A stretch of 11,652 nt of DNA from Methanobacteriota archaeon (GTDB taxonomy: Archaea > Thermoplasmatota > Poseidoniia > Poseidoniales > Poseidoniaceae): positions 1 to 11,652 of the forward strand of contig JAAZUV010000032.1 of assembly GCA_018623995.1 (NCBI GenBank), given 5' to 3'. The position numbers and the translations under genes were made by a program. The notes under the pieces were generated by a model. That model was not told the origin of the DNA. It worked only from the letters and a program-made list of their open reading frames with translations, and did not search any database. Shown one piece after another: positions 7,816-11,652 of the stretch (the first letter of the stretch is position 1; every line of letters begins with the position of its first letter).

Positions 7816-7911
7816 GCCTTTGCCTGATTTTCAAAGGACTTGAATGTGTCAGTCCTAACGACTGCTCTGATTGAGGGGAGAGATTGAAAACAAGGGGCCA
7901 ATTCGCAAACC
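7816..7911. promoter_or_regulatory. Divergent promoter region between surface-protein gene and ileS
   Basis: This 96-bp spacer must contain the start signals for both divergent genes. No consensus archaeal TATA box is obvious. The best AT-rich candidates are TTGAAAA on the plus strand (7884-7890), about 22-28 bases before the ileS ATG and so suitably placed for a leaderless transcript, and TTTGAAAA on the minus strand (7835-7828), about 13-20 bases before the surface-protein ATG, which is too close for the same arrangement. Neither gene has a well-spaced Shine-Dalgarno sequence. In-frame TGA codons lie within both elements. Calling these basal promoter elements is an inference from position and base content only. 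Confidence 0.35.
7835..7856. repeat. 6-bp inverted repeat in the divergent spacer
   Basis: AGGACT (7835-7840) and AGTCCT (7851-7856) are exact inverted copies separated by 10 bases. They lie between the two divergent start codons, where an operator for a dimeric regulator could sit. The repeat is short enough to be chance, and no regulator gene is in view. Confidence 0.3.
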
Positions 7912-10900
7912 ATGGTTCGACCAAATCCAGCAGGTGAACTCGATGCCGTTGCCCTCGAAACGGCACTCCTTGAAACTTGGAAGAACGAACAAACGTTCCA
8001 GCAGTCCATCGATTCAAACCGAACTGGAGCACCCTTCATCTTCCTCGAAGGTCCGCCGACGGCCAACGGAAAACCAGGCATTCACCACGTTGTGGCTCGA
8101 GCCTACAAGGATCTCGTATGCCGTTGGAAGACCATGGAAGGGTTTCTTGTCGAGCGAAAAGGTGGTTGGGATACGCACGGACTTCCTGTCGAAATTGAAG
8201 TTCAGAAGCGACTCGATTTGATGAGCAACGAAGCTATCGAAGAATTTGGAATGCAAGCCTTCAACGATGCTTGCCGTGAAAGTGTCTGGACGTACGAGAG
8301 CGCTTGGAGAGAGATGACTGAACGCATGGCATACTGGGTCGATCTCGACAACCCATACGTCACACTGCACAACGATTATGTCGAGTCGTGCTGGTGGGCT
8401 CTCAAACAAATGTTCGACAAGGATTTGCTCTACAGAGGCCACAAGGTTTTGCCATATTGTCCTCAAACTGGGACATCCTATTCAAGCCACGAAGTGGCCC
8501 TTGGCTACAAAGAAGTCGAGGAACCTTCCGTCTACGTGAAATTCAAGTTGGTTGATGATTCAGCATCCATCCTTGCTTGGACCACCACGCCTTGGACCCT
8601 TCCCGGAAACGTTGGTCTTGCTGTTGGACCGGAGGTGACCTATGCACGCTGTCGTGTTCGTGAGGAACCCGAGGGCTGGCAAGGACGAGGTGGTGCATCT
8701 GTTGGCGAGGAATTGATTCTCGCCAAGGATTTGATGGGTGAAGTTCTCCGTCACCATGTCGACATCATCGAAGAGATACCTGGCTCGTCGCTGGTTGGGA
8801 AATCCTACGAGCCATTGTTCCCAGATGCTGTTCCACGTGGCGATTCTACAACAGCATGGACCGTATTGTCTGCAGATTGGGTCACAACCACCGATGGTAC
8901 TGGTGTGGTCCATACCGCTGTCATGTACGGTGAAGACGACTACAATCTTGGAATGGAGGTCGGTCTTCCGGCATACCACACGGTCAACATGGAAGGAAAC
9001 TTCGTTGACGGCGTCCATCCAGAACTGGATGGTCGATACGTCAAATCCTGCGATGAATCTGTCATGGACATTCTCGTTGGCCAGAACGATTCGATTGCTT
9101 CTGGCCTGCTGTATCGAGAGAAGAGTTACCTCCACGATTATCCACACTGTTGGAGAACCGATCACCCCCTTCTGTACTACGCAATGGATTCATGGTTTGT
9201 TCGAATGACTGCTGTTAAAGAGCGCCTCCTTGAATTCAACGATGGCGTTGAATGGGCGCCTGATTGGGTTGGAGAAGGTCGATTCGGAGAATGGCTCCGC
9301 AACGTCAAGGATTGGGCCATCTCCAGAGAACGCTACTGGGGGACTCCGCTTCCCGTGTGGCGAGACGAAGATGGAAACATGAAATGCGTCGGTTCGATTG
9401 CCGAGTTGCAACATGAAGTTGCAAAGGCAAATGCAGCAGGATTTGAGAATCCAGAATGTCCTGATGACGTCGATCTGCACCGACCAGTTGTCGACGCGTT
9501 CACACTTGTCTCGGATGATGGAAAGCCAATGCGACGTGAACCGTTCGTCATGGATTGTTGGTTCGATTCAGGTTGTGCTCCATTCGCTCAATGGCACCAT
9601 CCATTCGATGAAAACAAAACATTCGATGCTTCCTTCCCAGTCGACTACATCTGTGAAGGTGTTGATCAAACACGAGGATGGTTCTACACGCTTCTCGCTG
9701 TATCCACAACTGTATTCGATTCACCTGCATACAAGCGATGTTTATCGCTTGGATTGATTCTCGATGCTGAAGGCAAGAAAATGTCCAAGTCACGTGGCAA
9801 CATTGTCGACCCTTGGGACCACTTCAATCGAGAAGGTGCTGATGCAACACGATGGTACATGGTCACCGCTGGTGCGCCATGGAATCCATTGAAATTCGAC
9901 TCCAATGGCGTTCGAGAGACGTACGCCAAGATGTTCCTCACCTTGTGGAACGTCTACCGATTCCATGCAGATTATGCTGCTTTGGATGCTTTTGATCCCG
10001 CTTCGACCACCTCATCGTACGAGAGTCGTTCACGACTCGATCGCTGGATTCTGTCCAAGCTTCACAGTACAGCAAAGGCATACCATGATGGATTCACAAA
10101 CTGGAACTTCCACAAGGCCTGCCGAGATCTTGAAGATTTCATCGTCAACGATTTGTCGAATTGGTATGTGCGCCGAAGTCGGCGACGGTTGTGGGATGAA
10201 GCCGAATCAGGCGACAAACTTGCTTGTCAGCACACGTTGCACGAAATTCTCGTTACATTGTGCCGATTGATTGCACCAGTAAGTCCCTTCATGGTTGATA
10301 CCATTCATCGAAACTTGGCTGGTGAAACGGTTCATACTGCCGCATGGCCACTTGGCACACCTGGTTCGACCGAGGGCGCAACAGCCGATGGATGGAATGA
10401 GGACCTCGTCGCTGCAACACAACAACTCCCGCCACATGATGCTGAACTCGAGCATGAAATGGCCTTGGTCCGTGAACTCGCCGAAACAGGCCGTCGCATT
10501 CGTATTGATGCACAACGTCGTCAACGACTTCCTTGTGCAGAAGGATGGATTGTTGCCGGTCCAAACCTTGAGGCCTATCACGATCTGTTGTGTGAGGAAC
10601 TCAACGTCGAGAGCATCTCGGTTGAGACCGACCTTGACCGTTTCCAACAAGTCGAGCTAGGTGTCAACTTCAGAGCGCTCGCTCCGAGAGCGAAGGGTGA
10701 CGTCAACGCCATCGCCGGTCAAATCAAGAATCACCCTGACCAAGATGCATTGCTTGCTGACATTCGAAACGGTTCGTGCACCATTATGGGTGTTGATATT
10801 CTCGAATCCGATGTTGAAGTTCGGCGTACAGAACGTGAAGGATATGCGGCTGCTACAATTACGGCAGGTGAAGGCGATGATGCATCGCATGTCAGCCTCG

Positions 10901-11187
10901 TTCTCGACATGCAGGACACGCCTCACCTGCTCTCGAAGGGTCTTGCTCGTGACATCACACGACGCATTCAATCGAAACGTAAGGACATGGACTTGGAGAT
11001 TGAAGCGATGATCGACGTAGAAGTATGGATGGCGGATGCTCCTGAACTGTTCGAAGAGGACCAGGCATGGGTTGCCAAAGAAACACGTGCATCTGGCATT
11101 GCCTTTAGTGAAGACAAGCCACCTGCTGATGTGGAATCCTTCGATGTCGACGGTGCCCAAGTATCCTACCGTGTCAAGAAAGTTTGA
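7912..11187 (+). CDS. ileS: Isoleucyl-tRNA synthetase, type 2 (archaeal/eukaryote-like)
   Basis: Charges tRNA-Ile with isoleucine and edits mischarged valine, in the cytoplasm. The 1091-residue protein has the class I signatures: GIHH (56-59) as the HIGH motif within PPTANGKPGIHH, and KMSKS (623-627) in GKKMSKSRGN. The inserted CP1 editing domain shows the Thr-rich WTTTPWTLPGN (223-233) and GTGVVHTAVMYGEDDY (329-344), whose DDY holds the expected editing aspartate. The sequences CWRTDHPLLYYAMDSWFV (413-430) and ISRERYWGTPLPVW (470-483) fit the type 2 subgroup rather than the bacterial type 1 form, and the C-terminus lacks paired CxxC zinc motifs. The anticodon-binding region starts near SRLDRWILSKLH (707-718). 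The ATG at 7912 is the only good start because an in-frame TGA lies at 7885-7887. No Shine-Dalgarno is well placed, so a leaderless message is likely. Full length for the family. Confidence 0.97.
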   Translation: MVRPNPAGELDAVALETALLETWKNEQTFQQSIDSNRTGAPFIFLEGPPTANGKPGIHHVVARAYKDLVCRWKTMEGFLVERKGGWDTHGLPVEIEVQKRLDLMSNEAIEEFGMQAFNDACRESVWTYESAWREMTERMAYWVDLDNPYVTLHNDYVESCWWALKQMFDKDLLYRGHKVLPYCPQTGTSYSSHEVALGYKEVEEPSVYVKFKLVDDSASILAWTTTPWTLPGNVGLAVGPEVTYARCRVREEPEGWQGRGGASVGEELILAKDLMGEVLRHHVDIIEEIPGSSLVGKSYEPLFPDAVPRGDSTTAWTVLSADWVTTTDGTGVVHTAVMYGEDDYNLGMEVGLPAYHTVNMEGNFVDGVHPELDGRYVKSCDESVMDILVGQNDSIASGLLYREKSYLHDYPHCWRTDHPLLYYAMDSWFVRMTAVKERLLEFNDGVEWAPDWVGEGRFGEWLRNVKDWAISRERYWGTPLPVWRDEDGNMKCVGSIAELQHEVAKANAAGFENPECPDDVDLHRPVVDAFTLVSDDGKPMRREPFVMDCWFDSGCAPFAQWHHPFDENKTFDASFPVDYICEGVDQTRGWFYTLLAVSTTVFDSPAYKRCLSLGLILDAEGKKMSKSRGNIVDPWDHFNREGADATRWYMVTAGAPWNPLKFDSNGVRETYAKMFLTLWNVYRFHADYAALDAFDPASTTSSYESRSRLDRWILSKLHSTAKAYHDGFTNWNFHKACRDLEDFIVNDLSNWYVRRSRRRLWDEAESGDKLACQHTLHEILVTLCRLIAPVSPFMVDTIHRNLAGETVHTAAWPLGTPGSTEGATADGWNEDLVAATQQLPPHDAELEHEMALVRELAETGRRIRIDAQRRQRLPCAEGWIVAGPNLEAYHDLLCEELNVESISVETDLDRFQQVELGVNFRALAPRAKGDVNAIAGQIKNHPDQDALLADIRNGSCTIMGVDILESDVEVRRTEREGYAAATITAGEGDDASHVSLVLDMQDTPHLLSKGLARDITRRIQSKRKDMDLEIEAMIDVEVWMADAPELFEEDQAWVAKETRASGIAFSEDKPPADVESFDVDGAQVSYRVKKV

Positions 11188-11190
11188 GGT
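11186..11190 (+). promoter_or_regulatory. Shine-Dalgarno site for the metal-receptor-like gene
   Basis: GAGGT lies 6 bases before the ATG at 11197 and overlaps the ileS stop codon (TGA 11185-11187). It matches the core of the archaeal anti-Shine-Dalgarno complement. This supports the ATG at 11197 and translation of the gene as an internal cistron of the ileS transcript. It contrasts with ileS itself, which has no such site. Confidence 0.7.
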
Positions 11191-11196
11191 TGAAGC

Positions 11197-11652
11197 ATGC
11201 GGGTGATTTCGCTCGTTCCAAGCTTAACCTTGACGCTTGCAGAATTAGGTCTTGACAAATCCCAACTTGTCGGTCGAACACCGTGGTGCATCCACCCTGA
11301 ATTGTTCGTTCAAGGAGTCCCAGTCGTTGGAGGTACGAAAACACCCAATCTCAACAAAATACGCAACGCACAACCCGATCTCGTCATATTGGATCGCGAG
11401 GAGAATCCAAAGGAGTTCTATGAGGCCTTGATCGAATCTGGAATCGAGGTATATGTGAGCACGGTTGAGCATCCAAGCGAGGTCCCAGATATGCTCCTCG
11501 AGCTTGGTCAATTACTCAATCTTGCACCAAAGGCCAAGGAACTTGCTGATGCAATCAACGCCGAACTTGCAACCAGGTCCGAAACAGGTCCAACCGTTTT
11601 GCCGATGATTTGGCACGATCCATTGATGGCAGTCTCACCGACAAAGTATGCA
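11197..11652 (+). CDS. Helical-backbone metal-receptor (BtuF/FepB-like) protein, 3' end missing
   Basis: The first 152 codons are open to the right edge. The protein belongs to the periplasmic-binding-protein family that captures vitamin B12, haem or ferric siderophores (PF01497/COG0614 type). It opens with MRVISLVPSLTLTLAELGL, then GRTPWCIHP (26-34), VGGTKTPNL (44-52), PDLVILDREEN (60-70) and the domain-hinge-like sequence around PMIWHDPLMAV (136-146). A TGA at 11191-11193 lies in frame one codon before the AGC preceding the ATG, so no longer N-terminus is possible. The first beta strand begins at residue 2, leaving no signal peptide, lipobox or anchor. The product should therefore be cytoplasmic unless exported in some unusual way. 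It follows ileS by 9 bp. Some homologues of this shape are annotated as cobalamin-binding ABC receptors, but ligand and role here are unknown, and no transporter subunit is in view. Confidence 0.82.
   Translation, partial: MRVISLVPSLTLTLAELGLDKSQLVGRTPWCIHPELFVQGVPVVGGTKTPNLNKIRNAQPDLVILDREENPKEFYEALIESGIEVYVSTVEHPSEVPDMLLELGQLLNLAPKAKELADAINAELATRSETGPTVLPMIWHDPLMAVSPTKYA

Noticed and set aside
7706..8081. Minus-strand ORFs crossing the divergent spacer
   Set aside because: They overlap both the ileS 5' end and the signal peptide of the surface protein in other frames, and would need both well-fixed starts to be wrong.
8560..9165. 201-codon minus-strand ORF opposite ileS
   Set aside because: Covers the conserved IleRS editing domain on the other strand; no independent support.
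1..11652. CRISPR arrays, tRNA/rRNA genes, insertion sequences, prophage or defence genes
   Set aside because: Intergenic space totals well under 300 bp and shows no regular repeats, tRNA-like cloverleaf, transposase or terminal repeats.

Overview
The window is almost fully coding: four complete genes plus one partial gene at each edge, in two divergent groups. It most likely comes from a planktonic marine euryarchaeon of the Marine Group II type (Candidatus Poseidoniales). This rests on the eukaryote/archaeal-like (type 2) isoleucyl-tRNA synthetase and on a giant single-pass surface protein. That protein ends in a cytoplasmic acidic linker and a tryptophan-rich module that I associate with this group from memory, not from a search. 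No rRNA or marker gene is present, so the assignment is an inference.

Minus-strand group, reading from about 7815 down to position 1: a 1692-residue secreted, C-terminally anchored protein; a glutamine-dependent NAD+ synthetase (nadE); a TrhO-type rhodanese tRNA U34 hydroxylase; and, off the left edge, the possible first codons of another gene. Spacings are short (about 38 bp, or a 4-bp stop/start overlap depending on the nadE start, then 37 bp, then 26 bp), so one polycistronic unit is plausible. nadE and trhO both look like bacterial-type versions of their functions.

Plus-strand group, from 7912 to the right edge: ileS (1091 residues), followed after 9 bp by a helical-backbone metal-receptor (BtuF/FepB-like) protein that cannot have a signal peptide. 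Its start is marked by a clear GAGGT ribosome binding site overlapping the ileS stop.

The 96-bp divergent spacer (7816-7911) is the only real intergenic region. It holds a TTGAAAA element on each strand and a 6-bp inverted repeat. In-frame stops inside it fix the start codons of both divergent genes. I see no tRNA, rRNA, CRISPR array, insertion sequence or clear terminator. No gap without a gene exceeds 100 bp.

The least understood element is the giant surface protein. It has a jelly-roll-like cysteine-containing N-terminal domain, two EF-hand-like calcium loops, a CARDB-like membrane-proximal domain, N-glycosylation sequons crowded in its N-terminal half, and the cytoplasmic Trp-rich tail. 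Its binding partner or function cannot be read from the sequence.
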